A DNA stretch of 56,865 nt from an uncultured Desulfuromonadales bacterium (GCA_903868145.1 CAIPTY010000037.1:1-56865); one strand, 5' to 3'. Positions 44,334 through 54,550 are shown, counted from the first letter of the stretch. The notes: generated by a model from the letters alone, not told the origin. Numbers and translations are program-made.

Positions 44334-45428
44334 ATGGCAAAAAAAATATTCATCGCCGCAACTGGCCAGAACTGCGGTAAAACGACCACCTGCATCGGTT
44401 TGATGCACCTGGCACAGAAAAAATACGGCAGGGTCGGCTTTATCAAGCCGCTTGGCCCCAAACCGGCTACGTTTCACCGGTGTACGGTAGACAAGGACGC
44501 CGCCCTGATAGCACAGGTCTTTGAGCTGGAAAATGATCTGCGCTGGATGTCGCCCGTTGTGGTACATCCTGAGACAACCCGACGGGTGGTGGATGGAGAG
44601 ATTCCCCCCCACGAGTTTCAGGAACGGATCATGCGGGCATACGGTGAGCTGGAAAAAAGGTGTGATTGCATAATCATAGAGGGATCGGGGCATCCAGGGG
44701 TCGGATCGGTGATGAAGACCTCCAATGCCCATATTGCACGGATGCTGAATGCGCCGGTGTTGATGGTTACGGGTGGCGGACTGGGAAATGTTGTCGATAT
44801 GATCAGTATGGGCTTGGCTCTGTTCGAGAAGGAAGGGGTCGAGGTACGGGCTGTTCTGGCCAATAAACTTATCCCGGAAAAGCGGGATCGTACCCTGGAT
44901 TATCTGTCTCGCGCCCTTGCGGATGAGCAGATGACCGTAATCGGAGGCGTTGACTATCACCCGGTGCTGGCCAATCCGACACTCAGGAGGGTGTCCAAGC
45001 TGCTTGAATTGCCTCTTCAAGGTAACAGGCGCGAAATGGGCAGGATAATCAACCATGTACAAATCGGCGCCGCTTCGACCCAGCGGGTTACGGAGCTGCT
45101 TAAAGAGCCATCACTGCTGATCGTGACCAGCAGTCGCGATGAACTGCTGGTAACTCTGGCAAATCTCTACAAGATTCCGGCATATCGCTCCCGGATTGTA
45201 GGCCTGGTCATTCCTGGCACCTCGCCGGTCAGTACCATTACCCAGATGATCCTGGACCGGAGCAACATTCCCTACATGCGAACCAAGGAATACACAACTG
45301 CAGAACTGTACGGCATCATCACGGAAGATGTATCAAAAATCACCGCTGCCGATACCGAAAAACTGGGGCTGGTACGCAGCCTGGCAGAAACATATATAGA
45401 TTTTGAGCTGCTGGACAAGCTGTTCTGA
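44334..45428 (+). CDS. AAA_26 / DRTGG-domain ATPase-like protein
   Basis: A 364-residue protein. The N-terminal half is a BioD/CobB-like P-loop domain (IFIAATGQNCGKTTTCIGLMHLA as Walker A; IIIEGSGHPGVGSV). The C-terminal half resembles the DRTGG domain seen at the N-terminus of phosphotransacetylases. Such proteins may sense nucleotides or regulate acyl-phosphate metabolism; no precise reaction can be given. ATG 44334 is chosen, with GGAG about 10 bases upstream. Single gene followed by a hairpin. Confidence 0.75.
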   Translation: MAKKIFIAATGQNCGKTTTCIGLMHLAQKKYGRVGFIKPLGPKPATFHRCTVDKDAALIAQVFELENDLRWMSPVVVHPETTRRVVDGEIPPHEFQERIMRAYGELEKRCDCIIIEGSGHPGVGSVMKTSNAHIARMLNAPVLMVTGGGLGNVVDMISMGLALFEKEGVEVRAVLANKLIPEKRDRTLDYLSRALADEQMTVIGGVDYHPVLANPTLRRVSKLLELPLQGNRREMGRIINHVQIGAASTQRVTELLKEPSLLIVTSSRDELLVTLANLYKIPAYRSRIVGLVIPGTSPVSTITQMILDRSNIPYMRTKEYTTAELYGIITEDVSKITAADTEKLGLVRSLAETYIDFELLDKLF

Positions 45429-45466
45429 AGCTGCCACCATTATCTGCCATTATCTGTTAGTGCTAT

Positions 45467-45503
45467 GAAAAATGCCGGCCAGGAACTGTTCCTGAGCCGG
45501 CAT
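45467..45503 (-). terminator. hairpin terminator of quinone oxidoreductase gene
   Basis: The stem ATGCCGGC...AGGAAC / TTCCT...GCCGGCAT is followed on the minus strand by TTTTTC. It lies between convergent genes and may serve both. Confidence 0.75.
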
Positions 45504-45527
45504 CTTGCCGTTCTCATGGGCGGTGTG

Positions 45528-46514
45528 CTACTGAATCTTCAGCACGATCTTGCCAAAGTGTTTGTCCTCTTCCATCATGCGGTGGGCATCCACAACCTGA
45601 TCGATGGAGAATACCTTTTCGATGATCGGAACAATGGTGCGGTCGGCAAACTTCGGGATGGCCCTGCGAGTGAATTCAGCCACGATTTCAGCCTTCTCCG
45701 GTACTGGTCGTGAGCGAAGCACGCTTCCGATGATCTGCTGGCGCTTGACCATCATCAGAGCCAGATTCAGTTCTGCTTTGATGCCGCTGGTGACGCCGAT
45801 GATGACCAGCCTGCCCTTGTAGCCGAGGGAGTTCATATTGGGCGCCAGGTATTTTGCTCCAACGTGATCCAGAATCAGGTCAACTCCCTTTTTGCCGGTG
45901 TATTCCTTGACCAGTTCGGTAAAATCAGGATTTTGAACATAGTCGTTGACCAGATCGGCGCCCAGTTCTTTCACCCGCTCCAGCTTGGAAGTGTGGGCGG
46001 TGACGATCAGTTTGGCATTTGGCGTGAGCGCTTTAGCCAACTGGATTGCAGCCGTGTTGACCCCGCCGCCGCCACCGTGCAGAATGGCGGTCTGTCTGTC
46101 CTTCAGTTCGCCGATCATAAACACGTTCAGGAAGGCGGTAATGTAGGATTCACAGACGCAGGCAGCCTCTTCAAAGCTCATGCTCTCCGGGATGTGCATC
46201 AGATGGCCGGCATATGCCACGGCGTACTCGGCGTAACCGCCGCCGCCGACCAGCGTCATGACCCGCTCTCCAACCTGCCAGCCGGTGACGCCCGGTCCCA
46301 GCTCTTCGATGACACCGGCCACTTCCAACCCGAGGATAACGGAGTCACCCGGAGGAGGGGGATATTTGCCTTCACGCTGCACCAGGTCAGGACGGTTGAT
46401 GCTGGTGGCACATACCCTGACCAGTACCTGTCCTTCTCCGGCGGCCGGACGTTCGACCTCACCCAGACTGAGAACCTCGACGCCACCAAAACCTTCCATC
46501 AATACTGCTTTCAT
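45528..46514 (-). CDS. NAD(P)H:quinone oxidoreductase (zeta-crystallin type)
   Basis: A 328-residue member of the zinc-free medium-chain reductase family (QOR/PIG3-like). Landmarks are MKAVLMEGFGGVEVL, CATSINRPDLVQREGKYPPPPG, GLEVAGVIEELG, the nucleotide-binding loop ILHGGGGGVNTAAIQLAKAL and HRMMEEDKHFGKIVLKI at the end. It reduces quinones or enone-type substrates with NADPH. It follows prfA by 61 bases on the same strand. Confidence 0.9.
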   Translation of the reverse strand: MKAVLMEGFGGVEVLSLGEVERPAAGEGQVLVRVCATSINRPDLVQREGKYPPPPGDSVILGLEVAGVIEELGPGVTGWQVGERVMTLVGGGGYAEYAVAYAGHLMHIPESMSFEEAACVCESYITAFLNVFMIGELKDRQTAILHGGGGGVNTAAIQLAKALTPNAKLIVTAHTSKLERVKELGADLVNDYVQNPDFTELVKEYTGKKGVDLILDHVGAKYLAPNMNSLGYKGRLVIIGVTSGIKAELNLALMMVKRQQIIGSVLRSRPVPEKAEIVAEFTRRAIPKFADRTIVPIIEKVFSIDQVVDAHRMMEEDKHFGKIVLKIQ

Positions 46515-46575
46515 GTTGAGACCTCCGCTTTGGTATGTAAAGAATACGAAACCTTATTCATCAGACTGATCCTGA

Positions 46576-47643
46576 TCAATTAGCCTCACTCTGCGCCTTG
46601 AGGGCCTCCATCTGGTAATGCGCCCGCAGGGCATCTGCAATCTCGGCAATATCGCCTGCCATTATGGAATCAAGACGATAGAGCGTCAGCCCGATACGGT
46701 GATCGGTCATGCGCCCCTGAGGGAAGTTGTAGGTACGGATACGCTCGGAGCGGTCGCCGGAACCGACCTGCTGTTTGCGATCAGCAGCCAGACGGGAATT
46801 CTGCTCCTGAATGATGGTATCCATGATGCGGGTCTTGAGTACCTTCATGGCCTTGGCGCGGTTTTTTATCTGGCTGCGCTCCTCCTGGCAGGCAACCACC
46901 GTGCCGGTCGGCAGGTGGGTGATGCGAACGGCGGAATCGGTGGTATTAACGTGCTGACCGCCTGCGCCGGATGAGCGGTAGACGTCGATCTTCAGGTCGT
47001 CCGGGCGGATGTCGATATCAACGTCCTCGGCCTCGGCCATGATCGCCACCGTGCAGGCGCTGGTGTGGATGCGCCCCTGGGCTTCTGTCTCCGGTACACG
47101 CTGCACTCGATGGGTGCCGGATTCGTACTTGAGTTTGGCAAAAACCCCTTCTCCCTCAACCGATGCAATGATCTCCTTGAAACCACCCCGTTCCGACTCT
47201 GAGGCTGAGATGGTTTCGACCTTCCAGCGGTTGGTATCGGCAAAACGGGAGTACATGCGGAAAAGGTCGCCCGCGAAGAGCGCCGACTCGTCGCCGCCGG
47301 TTCCGGCGCGGATCTCCAGGATAACTCCCTTGTTGTCGTTGGGGTCCTTGGGAAGGAGTAACAGCTGGATATCGGCCTGCAGCTTTTCACGTTCCGCTTC
47401 CAGGGTTTTCAACTCTTCTTCGGCCATCTCCTTCATGTCAGGATCGGACAGCAGTTCCCTGTTTTCCCCAATTTCATCCGATACCTTGCGCCAGCGGCGA
47501 TAGGATGCCACCAGCTCGTTCAGATCAGAGTGCTCCCGAGAAAATTTGCGGAATTCCGGCTGGTTGGAGATAACAGACGGATCGGATAACAGCGCCTCCA
47601 ACTCCTGGTAGCGCCGTTCAAGTTCTTCTATCTTATCGAACAT
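46576..47643 (-). CDS. prfA: peptide chain release factor 1
   Basis: A 355-residue class I release factor recognising UAA and UAG. The GGQ motif ([21 protein letters not shown]) needed for peptide release is intact. The decoding domain and the N-terminal [21 protein letters not shown] are normal. ATG 47643 has AGAGG 7 bases upstream. The gene usually followed by prmC is here followed by a quinone oxidoreductase. Confidence 0.97.
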   Translation of the reverse strand: MFDKIEELERRYQELEALLSDPSVISNQPEFRKFSREHSDLNELVASYRRWRKVSDEIGENRELLSDPDMKEMAEEELKTLEAEREKLQADIQLLLLPKDPNDNKGVILEIRAGTGGDESALFAGDLFRMYSRFADTNRWKVETISASESERGGFKEIIASVEGEGVFAKLKYESGTHRVQRVPETEAQGRIHTSACTVAIMAEAEDVDIDIRPDDLKIDVYRSSGAGGQHVNTTDSAVRITHLPTGTVVACQEERSQIKNRAKAMKVLKTRIMDTIIQEQNSRLAADRKQQVGSGDRSERIRTYNFPQGRMTDHRIGLTLYRLDSIMAGDIAEIADALRAHYQMEALKAQSEAN

Positions 47644-47663
47644 TGCCAAACCTCTTACCATCT

Positions 47664-47753
47664 ACCACAGAGACACGGAGACACAGAGGAAATCAAAAAA
47701 TAGACCTGAGAAAAAAACATGGCCGTCTCCGTGCCTCTGTGTCTCCGTGGTGG
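47664..47753. repeat. CCACAGAGACAC inverted repeat, copy 1
   Basis: Arms ACCACAGAGACACGGAGACA... (47664-47689) and CCGTCTCCGTGCCTCTGTGT...CCGTGGTGG (47723-47753) are imperfect inverted copies with internal GAGACAC/GTGTCTC periodicity, around an A-rich centre. A related copy is at 54439-54527. It lies between prfA and the DUF1385 gene. Confidence 0.8.
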
Positions 47754-47764
47754 ATCTCGATTTT

Positions 47765-48691
47765 TTAAACTACAATCCTGTCATCCGCATACCCGGCATT
47801 AACTTCAAGCGCCTCATTCAGCGACCGGATAGCCACTTCCAACTGCTGCTCGTCCGGTTCGCGGGTCGTCAGACGTTGCAGGGCAAGGCCCGGTGCTATG
47901 ATCATTTTCACCAGGGAATGACTGTCGTTTTTGGCGCTCCACTTGAGAAACTCGTATGAGATACCGGCAATCAGGGGCAGCAGAACAATCCGGGAGCCGG
48001 CCTTGAAGATGAACGGCCACAATTTGGGGATCAGCGAAAAAACGGCAATGCTGACCAGCATCACAATCAGCAGGAAACTGGTGCCGCAGCGGGGATGCAA
48101 ACGGCTGTACTTCTGCACGTTCTCAATGGTCAGCTCTTCGCCCGCCTCGTAGGCAAAGATCGATTTATGCTCGGCGCCGTGATACTGAAATACCCGCTGG
48201 ATGTCGTTCATGCGCGAAATAGCCCATATATACACCAGGAAGACTATAACCCGGATGACGCCATCCACCAGATTAAAAACGACGTTGTTGTCTCCTATAA
48301 CCGGAGTCATAAGCTTGGTCAGATAGAGCGGGAACAGGAAGAACAGGCAGATGCCGAAGCCGAATGCTACTGCCATGGTACCGGCCATGGCCCAGGACGA
48401 CAGTTCGCCTCCGGATTTTTCACCTTCCCTGTCTTTCTCCTCTTCGGTCATGGCCTCGTTGGCAGAGAAGTTGAGCGCCTTGATGCCGATGATCAGTGAA
48501 CTGAACAGTGCAACTGCGCCTCGAACGATGGGGAGCTTGACAATCGGGAATCGCTCTGAGAGCGGCACCACCAGCTCTTTTCTTACCACGATCTCGCCAC
48601 TGGGGCGACGCACGGCAATTGCCACAGAACGGGGGGCACGCATCATGACCCCTTCAATTACAGCCTGGCCTCCCACATTGATTTTTTCCAT
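47765..48691 (-). CDS. DUF1385 family membrane protein
   Basis: A 308-residue protein with the DUF1385 pattern: GGQAVIEGVMMRAPRSVAIAVR, about four membrane segments, YHGAEHKSIFAYEAGEELT and HPRCGTSFLLIVMLVS. Function is unknown; in many genomes it is linked to rpmE and prfA, as here. ATG 48691 is preferred over 48694 by distance from the AGGAAG site; the start overlaps the thyX stop. Confidence 0.9.
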   Translation of the reverse strand: MEKINVGGQAVIEGVMMRAPRSVAIAVRRPSGEIVVRKELVVPLSERFPIVKLPIVRGAVALFSSLIIGIKALNFSANEAMTEEEKDREGEKSGGELSSWAMAGTMAVAFGFGICLFFLFPLYLTKLMTPVIGDNNVVFNLVDGVIRVIVFLVYIWAISRMNDIQRVFQYHGAEHKSIFAYEAGEELTIENVQKYSRLHPRCGTSFLLIVMLVSIAVFSLIPKLWPFIFKAGSRIVLLPLIAGISYEFLKWSAKNDSHSLVKMIIAPGLALQRLTTREPDEQQLEVAIRSLNEALEVNAGYADDRIVV

Positions 48692-49392
48692 CATTCTTCC
48701 TGACTCAACTTTTTGAAAAATTCCCGAACTTCGGTTGTCTGGCCGCAACAGAACTGGCCCTCGGGGCAGGAACCGCCCACGCAGCCCGGCCCGGCGTCAC
48801 GAAAGATAATCGGCGCTGCCCTTCTGGCCAGACTGAGCATTTCAATGCTCATTTCACGAATCTCCCACTGGGCACGCTGGCAGCAACGCAGTGCAAAGAA
48901 GTGACGCAACTCGCGGGCGTTCATGGTCATGATGATCTTGGTCTCGGTTGCATTGGGCAGGATATAGCGAGCGTCTTCCGGTGGAATCCCCATCTCGACC
49001 AGTTGTGCGTAGGCCTTGTGAACGGTCTCGGACATAAAGGCGAAGATCTGTCGCGCTTCGCTGTTTTCGGCAATGGTATCCGGCATGATCGAGGTGAAGT
49101 ATTCCTTATGAGACACATAGCGCTGGGACTGCTGGGAGAAAGAGGCTATGCGATGGCGCACCAGTTGGTGTGTCGTAACACGCGAGACACCCTCGACAGC
49201 AAAGGTAAAGGAAACATGCTCCAGAACCGAGTGGTGTCCCAAGGACATGATCTTGTCCAGATATTTTTCGATATCCGCAGATTCCAGTTTTTCGCGCAGC
49301 TCTCCGATTGAGACGGGCGAGTAGCAGAGGCGTGCCGCCAATGCCACAATCTGTTCGGGGTTGGGTGTGTGTTCAATCAGCGTAACATTCAT
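48691..49392 (-). CDS. thyX: flavin-dependent thymidylate synthase
   Basis: A 233-residue ThyX. The signature RHRIASFSQQSQRYV (RHRxxSxxxxSxR) is intact. The enzyme makes dTMP from dUMP with FAD and methylene-tetrahydrofolate. The C-terminus has a cysteine cluster (CVGGSCPEGQFCCGQ) not usual for ThyX, possibly metal-binding. It overlaps DUF1385 at its stop and lies 84 bases after rpmE. Confidence 0.95.
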   Translation of the reverse strand: MNVTLIEHTPNPEQIVALAARLCYSPVSIGELREKLESADIEKYLDKIMSLGHHSVLEHVSFTFAVEGVSRVTTHQLVRHRIASFSQQSQRYVSHKEYFTSIMPDTIAENSEARQIFAFMSETVHKAYAQLVEMGIPPEDARYILPNATETKIIMTMNARELRHFFALRCCQRAQWEIREMSIEMLSLARRAAPIIFRDAGPGCVGGSCPEGQFCCGQTTEVREFFKKLSQEE

Positions 49393-49418
49393 GGTGAGCC
49401 TTCCGTTGATCAGGATGC

Positions 49419-49454
49419 AAAAAGGGGGATTTGTCCTGACGACAAAACCCCCTT
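49419..49454 (-). terminator. terminator after rpmE
   Basis: The stem AAGGGGGTTTTGTC / GACAAATCCCCCTT (14 positions, one mismatch, 5-base loop) is followed on the minus strand by TTTTT. It lies between rpmE and thyX. Confidence 0.8.
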
Positions 49455-49476
49455 CATGCGGTGAACCGATGGCGTG

Positions 49477-49677
49477 CTACAGCTGGCCGTAGCGTTTCTT
49501 GAAGCGTTCGACACGTCCTGCCGTATCAATCAGTTTCTGCTTGCCGGTAAAAAACGGATGGCAGGCCGAGCAGATTTCCGTGTTGATTGCCTTGAGAGTT
49601 GAACGGGTCTGAAACGTGTTTCCGCACAGACATTTCACGGGAACATCATTGTACATCGGGTGGATTCCTTCTTTCAT
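49477..49677 (-). CDS. rpmE: 50S ribosomal protein L31
   Basis: A 66-residue L31 of the zinc-binding (C+) type: CLCGNTF and [29 protein letters not shown] carry the four cysteines/His. ATG 49677 has AAGGAGG 5 bases upstream. It follows rho by about 95 bases, a common pairing. Confidence 0.97.
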   Translation of the reverse strand: MKEGIHPMYNDVPVKCLCGNTFQTRSTLKAINTEICSACHPFFTGKQKLIDTAGRVERFKKRYGQL

Positions 49678-49772
49678 TTCTTCCTCCTTCAAATCGGTGC
49701 AACGAGATATCTCTGCTCTTTGTCCAGGAGTTGATCCTAGCGATTCGGATTTTTTTTTGCAACCCATTTTTT

Positions 49773-51020
49773 CTACTTGCTCATGGAGTCGAGAAAATCC
49801 TGATTGCTTTTGGCCTCTGAAAGCTTGTCCAGTAAAAATTCCATGCTGTCAACCACGTTCATGGGATGGATCACCTTGCGCAGGATCCATATACGGTTGA
49901 GGGAAATCTTCTCGATCAGCAGTTCCTCTTTGCGCGTTCCCGATTTGTTGATATCGATCGCCGGGAAGGTCCGCTTCTCGACCAGTTTGCGGTCCAGGTG
50001 CAGTTCCATGTTGCCGGTTCCCTTGAACTCTTCGAAGATGACATCGTCCATCTTACTTCCGGTATCCACCAGTGCGGTGGCGATGATCGTCAGCGACCCG
50101 CCTTCCTCGATATTGCGCGCAGCACCGAAGAAACGCTTGGGTTTGTGAAGGGCGTTGGAGTCCACGCCGCCGGAAAGGATCTTGCCGGAAGGCGGGATGA
50201 CCGTGTTGTAGGCACGGGCCAGACGGGTGATGGAATCCAGCAGGATGACTACATCACGCTTGTGTTCGACCAGGCGTTTCGCTTTTTCAATAACCATTTC
50301 GGCAACCTGAACGTGACGTGTGGCTGGTTCGTCGAACGTCGAGGAGACAACCTCGCCGTTGACCGAGCGCTGCATGTCAGTGACCTCTTCCGGGCGTTCG
50401 TCGATCAGGAGAACGATAAGATATACTTCGGGGTGGTTGGCGGCAATGGAGTTGGCGATATTCTGGATCAGCATCGTCTTGCCGGTACGGGGGGGAGCCA
50501 CGATAAGTCCGCGCTGACCTTTACCTATGGGTGCGACCAGTTCCATGACCCGCATGGGCATATTGTCGGGAGCAGTCTCCAGCTTCAGCTTCTCATCAGG
50601 ATACAGTGGCGTCAGGTTATCGAAGAGGATCTTGTCGCGAGCCGCTTCGGGCGGCTCAAAATTGACCGTCTCTACCTTGAGCAGAGCGAAGTAGCGTTCA
50701 CCCTCCTTGGGCGGCCGAATCTGGCCGGAAACCGTATCACCGGTTCGCAGGTTGAAGCGACGAATCTGACTGGGCGAAACGTAGATGTCGTCCGGCCCCG
50801 GAAGATAGTTGTAATCGGTAGCACGCAGAAAGCCGAAGCCATCCTGTAGCGTTTCAAGTACCCCTTCTCCAAAGATAAGACCGTTCTGTTCCGTCTGGGC
50901 ATTAAGGATGGCAAAGATCAGGTCCTGCTTGCGCAGACTGGACGCCCCCTCAATATTGAGCTCGCGGGCAACCGCATTGAGCTCGTTGATTTTCTTGCCT
51001 TTCAGTTCCTGTAGATTCAT
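49773..51020 (-). CDS. rho: transcription termination factor Rho
   Basis: A 415-residue RNA helicase. The N-terminal domain and RNA-binding fold ([26 protein letters not shown]), P-loop [11 protein letters not shown], Walker B ([17 protein letters not shown]) and Q/R loops ([20 protein letters not shown]) are intact. It ends untranslated transcripts as a hexamer. Length is normal. Confidence 0.98.
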   Translation of the reverse strand: MNLQELKGKKINELNAVARELNIEGASSLRKQDLIFAILNAQTEQNGLIFGEGVLETLQDGFGFLRATDYNYLPGPDDIYVSPSQIRRFNLRTGDTVSGQIRPPKEGERYFALLKVETVNFEPPEAARDKILFDNLTPLYPDEKLKLETAPDNMPMRVMELVAPIGKGQRGLIVAPPRTGKTMLIQNIANSIAANHPEVYLIVLLIDERPEEVTDMQRSVNGEVVSSTFDEPATRHVQVAEMVIEKAKRLVEHKRDVVILLDSITRLARAYNTVIPPSGKILSGGVDSNALHKPKRFFGAARNIEEGGSLTIIATALVDTGSKMDDVIFEEFKGTGNMELHLDRKLVEKRTFPAIDINKSGTRKEELLIEKISLNRIWILRKVIHPMNVVDSMEFLLDKLSEAKSNQDFLDSMSK

Positions 51021-51462
51021 CGGTTCTCCTGCGATGTGCGGTGATATGGCATTTACAATGTCCTGCCGACAGAAGCCTGGTGAAATGACAGCGTCGACTC
51101 ATCCCGTCTGAGACAAAAGTCTTTAGCGCGGTCGTGGTGTGAAAATTGCCGTGGCAGGGAATATGCCTTATTGGATTGAGATTTTAGCGCTGGATGTATC
51201 CTGATTTGATTTCGATACTGTACATGAACAAAGAAGGAATTGGGATAAATCTGCTATCGGATGCACGACGAAATATAAGTAGGTTATGCGACGTTACCCC
51301 TATTCTCCCGGGCTTGTCAACAAAAAACATCAAAAATACGTGAGTAAAATTCAGTAAAACCCTGTTTAAATTGTGAATTATCTTGACCATCTCTACAGGT
51401 AAACGCTATACATCCCATCATGATCACGGTTCTCACAGCACACTGGCTTTATGGAGCAGTTC
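51021..51462. other. intergenic region between rho and hyfB-like gene
   Basis: About 440 bases between divergent genes. A good plus-strand promoter lies at 51383-51412. TTGACA occurs on the minus strand at 51314-51319, but no matching -10 is convincing. Nothing else was seen. Confidence 0.5.
51383..51412 (+). promoter_or_regulatory. candidate sigma-70 promoter of hyfB-like gene
   Basis: TTGACC (51383-51388) and TATACA (51407-51412) are 18 bases apart, and 51 bases before the start of the membrane-subunit gene. Confidence 0.55.
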
Positions 51463-53448
51463 ATGACAGCGCTTGAACTTGCGCTGGCTGCCGCCTTGCT
51501 GTGCGGCATTTCCGGCGTTCCCTCCCTTTTTGGAAACATCCCCATGTTCCTTGGCCGCAGGATCGCCTGCTGCTGCATCTCCTCGGGAACAGCCGTCGGG
51601 ATGGCTGCGGTGTGGAATTCTCTCATCCAGCAGGGCACATCTGAGGCCGTTGAGGTTATCTGGCGGTTGCCCGTTGGTTCGCTTCTCTTCCGGCTCGACC
51701 CCCTTTCGGCCTTCTTCCTTATCCCCATTCTGATCGTTGCCGTTTGCGTATCCCTGTACGCCTGCGGCTACAGCAGCACATCTCCACACAATCGCGCCGA
51801 ATCCTGGCTGACTTTTTATTTTGGTCTGCTCGTTGCTTCCATCCTGCTTCTGGTGTTGTCCGCCAGCGTCATATCACTTCTGTTTTTCTGGGAGGCGATG
51901 GCTCTCCTGACGTTTCTTGCCATGTGCATGGATCATTCACGCCCTGAAGTCCGTACAGCCGGCATGCATTATCTGATCGCGAGCCACATTTCGACGCTCT
52001 GCCTGATCGTGATGTCGGCATTACTGTCCATCAATGGAAACTTCCAGTTTCCCGGCACCGGAACGCTTCAACCCTCCGGCATCGCCTCTCTGGGCATCCT
52101 GCTGACCGCTCTGGTCGGTTTCGGCCTGAAGGCCGGCATCATGCCGCTGCACATCTGGCTTCCCGGCGCCCACGCCAACGCCCCCAGCCACATCTCGGCA
52201 TTCATGTCCGGAATCGTCATAAAAATGGGCATCTACGGGTTGCTGAGGATGCTTTCCTTCTTCAGTACTCCACCTCTCTGGTGGGGTGTCATGTTCCTCT
52301 GCTTTGGCATCATTTCATCCATCATCGGGGTTCTGTTCGCTATCGGTCAGCATGATATCAAGAGATTACTGGCCTACCACAGCATAGAGAATATCGGCAT
52401 AATTGTCATGGGGATCGGTGTAGCCCTCATCGGACTTTCAACCGGCAACAACATCCTGTTCGTACTCGGCATGGCCGGGGCACTGCTACATGTTCTCAAC
52501 CATGCCCTCTTCAAGTCACTGCTTTTCCTGGGTGCAGGTGCAGTCATTCATGCCGGCGGGACACGCGAAATTGATCGCATGGGCGGACTTTCGCGCGTTA
52601 TCCCCCTGACATCGCTGGCATTCATGATAGGTGCGGCAGCCATCTGCGGTCTGCCGCCTCTGAACGGTTTTGTCAGTGAATTTCTGATTTATCTTGGAAT
52701 TTTCAAGGGTTTTGGCGTATCTGGCGGCAATGCGGCCATATTTCTTGCGCTGGCCGCACCAGCTCTTGCACTGACCGGAGGGTTGGCTCTGGCATGCTTT
52801 GTCAAGGTGTATGGCATAACATTCCTGGGAGAACCGCGCAGCGCACTGCCTGAATCCCATGAACACCCCGCCATGACGTCGGCTATGGCCGTTCTCTCAG
52901 CCTTCTGTATCCTGATCGGAGTCCTGCCTTTTATTGCCTGCCGACTGATCGAACCGGTCATAACCAGCATCTTCCCGCGCACGGGCGAGTTGTTGCCCTC
53001 CATCCAGACCACTGCCCATCTGTACGGCCTGAGCGCTGCAGCGGCCATCCTGATTCTGATCATAATCCTGCTGGTCATATTCTACGTCTATCGTCTCAAA
53101 TCATCTCCGCTGGGCGAAAGTGATACCTGGGGTTGCGGCTATGCCTCTCCCTCACCGTCCATGCAGTACACCGCTTCATCATTTGCAGAGATGCTGGTAA
53201 GCATATTCGACCGGATCCTGCGCCCCGAGCGGCACGAGCCAGCCATATCAGGACTGTTCCCGGCTCAGGGGAAATTTCATTCCCATGTCCCCGAGGTCGT
53301 ACTCGACCATGGTATCCTGCCGATTTTCCAGGCAATCGACCGGAACCTGGCCATAGTCCGACGACTCCAGAGCGGTCAACTGAACCGCTACATACTCTAT
53401 GTGTTGGTGGTTCTGTTTGTGCTTCTGGCGTTTTCAGCGGGTATGTGA
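51463..53448 (+). CDS. HyfB/HycC-like proton-translocating membrane subunit
   Basis: A 661-residue antiporter-like protein with about 14-16 membrane helices. The Proton_antipo_M core is clear: FWEAMALLTFLAMCMDHS, GFGLKAGIMPLHIWLPGAHANAPSHISAFMSG (key Lys and His), QHDIKRLLAYHSIENIG, LNHALFKSLLFLGAGAV and the C-terminal WGCGYASPSPSMQYTASSFAE of the HyfB/HycC type. Such subunits belong to hydrogenase-4 or Ehr-type complexes. No other subunit gene is nearby, so it is an orphan. ATG 51463 has GGAG 6 bases upstream. Confidence 0.85.
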   Translation: MTALELALAAALLCGISGVPSLFGNIPMFLGRRIACCCISSGTAVGMAAVWNSLIQQGTSEAVEVIWRLPVGSLLFRLDPLSAFFLIPILIVAVCVSLYACGYSSTSPHNRAESWLTFYFGLLVASILLLVLSASVISLLFFWEAMALLTFLAMCMDHSRPEVRTAGMHYLIASHISTLCLIVMSALLSINGNFQFPGTGTLQPSGIASLGILLTALVGFGLKAGIMPLHIWLPGAHANAPSHISAFMSGIVIKMGIYGLLRMLSFFSTPPLWWGVMFLCFGIISSIIGVLFAIGQHDIKRLLAYHSIENIGIIVMGIGVALIGLSTGNNILFVLGMAGALLHVLNHALFKSLLFLGAGAVIHAGGTREIDRMGGLSRVIPLTSLAFMIGAAAICGLPPLNGFVSEFLIYLGIFKGFGVSGGNAAIFLALAAPALALTGGLALACFVKVYGITFLGEPRSALPESHEHPAMTSAMAVLSAFCILIGVLPFIACRLIEPVITSIFPRTGELLPSIQTTAHLYGLSAAAAILILIIILLVIFYVYRLKSSPLGESDTWGCGYASPSPSMQYTASSFAEMLVSIFDRILRPERHEPAISGLFPAQGKFHSHVPEVVLDHGILPIFQAIDRNLAIVRRLQSGQLNRYILYVLVVLFVLLAFSAGM

Positions 53449-53565
53449 TGCAATCGGGCGAATAAATAGAAGCGCTCCATCTTGACCTGACCGGCTATTC
53501 CTGCTATGAGGTACATCTCGTTTCCGCCACATCTCCCACACCCATCCTATTGGAGGACTACTCGC

Positions 53566-54435
53566 GTGACATTTCAGGATCTTATCCTTTCTCTGCAAAC
53601 CTACTGGGCCAAACAGGGTTGCGTCATCCAGCAGCCATATGATACCGAAAAGGGGGCAGGAACCTTCAATCCAGCCACATTTCTGCGTGTGCTCGGCCCT
53701 GAGCCATGGAACGTGGCCTACGTTGAGCCGTCCCGTCGCCCCACTGACGGCCGTTATGGCAACAACCCGAACCGTCTGCAACACTACTACCAGTTTCAGG
53801 TCATCCTGAAACCGAACCCGCTCAACATCCTGGATCTGTACCTGGATTCACTGCGCGCCTTCGGCATCGACCCCAACAAACATGACATCCGTTTTGTTGA
53901 GGATGACTGGGAATCGCCAACTCTGGGCGCCTGGGGGCTTGGCTGGGAAGTCTGGCTGGACGGCATGGAGATTACCCAGTTCACCTATTTCCAGCAGGCC
54001 GGCGGCATCGATCTTAAACCGGTAGCCGGCGAGATTACCTACGGCTGTGAGCGGATCGCCATGTACCTGCAAGGGGTTGATAACGTCTATGACCTGGAGT
54101 GGGTAAAAGGGGTCAAGTACGGTGACATTCACCATCAGACCGAAGTGGAGTTTTCAACCTACAACTTTGAAGAGGCTAACGTGCCGCTGCTGCTTGAGTC
54201 CTTCACAAACTTTGAGAAGGAGTGCATCCGCCTGGCGGAAAAAGGGCTGGTTTTCCCGGCCTATGACTTTGTCATGAAATGCTCGCACACATTCAATCTT
54301 CTGGATGCCCGCGGTGCCATTTCAGTCACCGAACGGGCCTCCTACATCGGCAGGGTGCGCAACGTGGCCAAACTCTGCGCCGAGGCCTACGTGCAGCAGA
54401 GAGAACGGCTGGGGTATCCACTGCTGAAAAAATGA
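53566..54435 (+). CDS. glyQ: glycyl-tRNA synthetase alpha subunit
   Basis: A 289-residue alpha chain of the tetrameric bacterial enzyme that charges tRNA-Gly; it holds the class II catalytic core. Typical stretches are [60 protein letters not shown] and [16 protein letters not shown] 53566 has GGAGG 9 bases upstream; an ATG at 53506 would add an atypical leader. It is followed by glyS. Confidence 0.96.
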   Translation: MTFQDLILSLQTYWAKQGCVIQQPYDTEKGAGTFNPATFLRVLGPEPWNVAYVEPSRRPTDGRYGNNPNRLQHYYQFQVILKPNPLNILDLYLDSLRAFGIDPNKHDIRFVEDDWESPTLGAWGLGWEVWLDGMEITQFTYFQQAGGIDLKPVAGEITYGCERIAMYLQGVDNVYDLEWVKGVKYGDIHHQTEVEFSTYNFEEANVPLLLESFTNFEKECIRLAEKGLVFPAYDFVMKCSHTFNLLDARGAISVTERASYIGRVRNVAKLCAEAYVQQRERLGYPLLKK

Positions 54436-54438
54436 AAT

Positions 54439-54527
54439 TACCACAGAGACACAGAGGCACGGAGGAATCACAGAGAAAGCCTGAAACAGGTTCTGGTTTT
54501 CTCTGTGTCTCCGTGTCTCTGTGGTGG
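54439..54527. repeat. CCACAGAGACAC inverted repeat, copy 2
   Basis: Arms ACCACAGAGACACAGAGGCA... (54440-54463) and CTCTGTGTCTCCGTGTCTCT...GTGG (54501-54525) face each other around a central GAAAGCCTGAAACAGG. The unit matches the copy at 47664-47753 in arm sequence and length. It fills the gap between glyQ and glyS. Confidence 0.8.
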
Positions 54528-54550
54528 ATTTTGGTTTGAAAGGATTTAGC

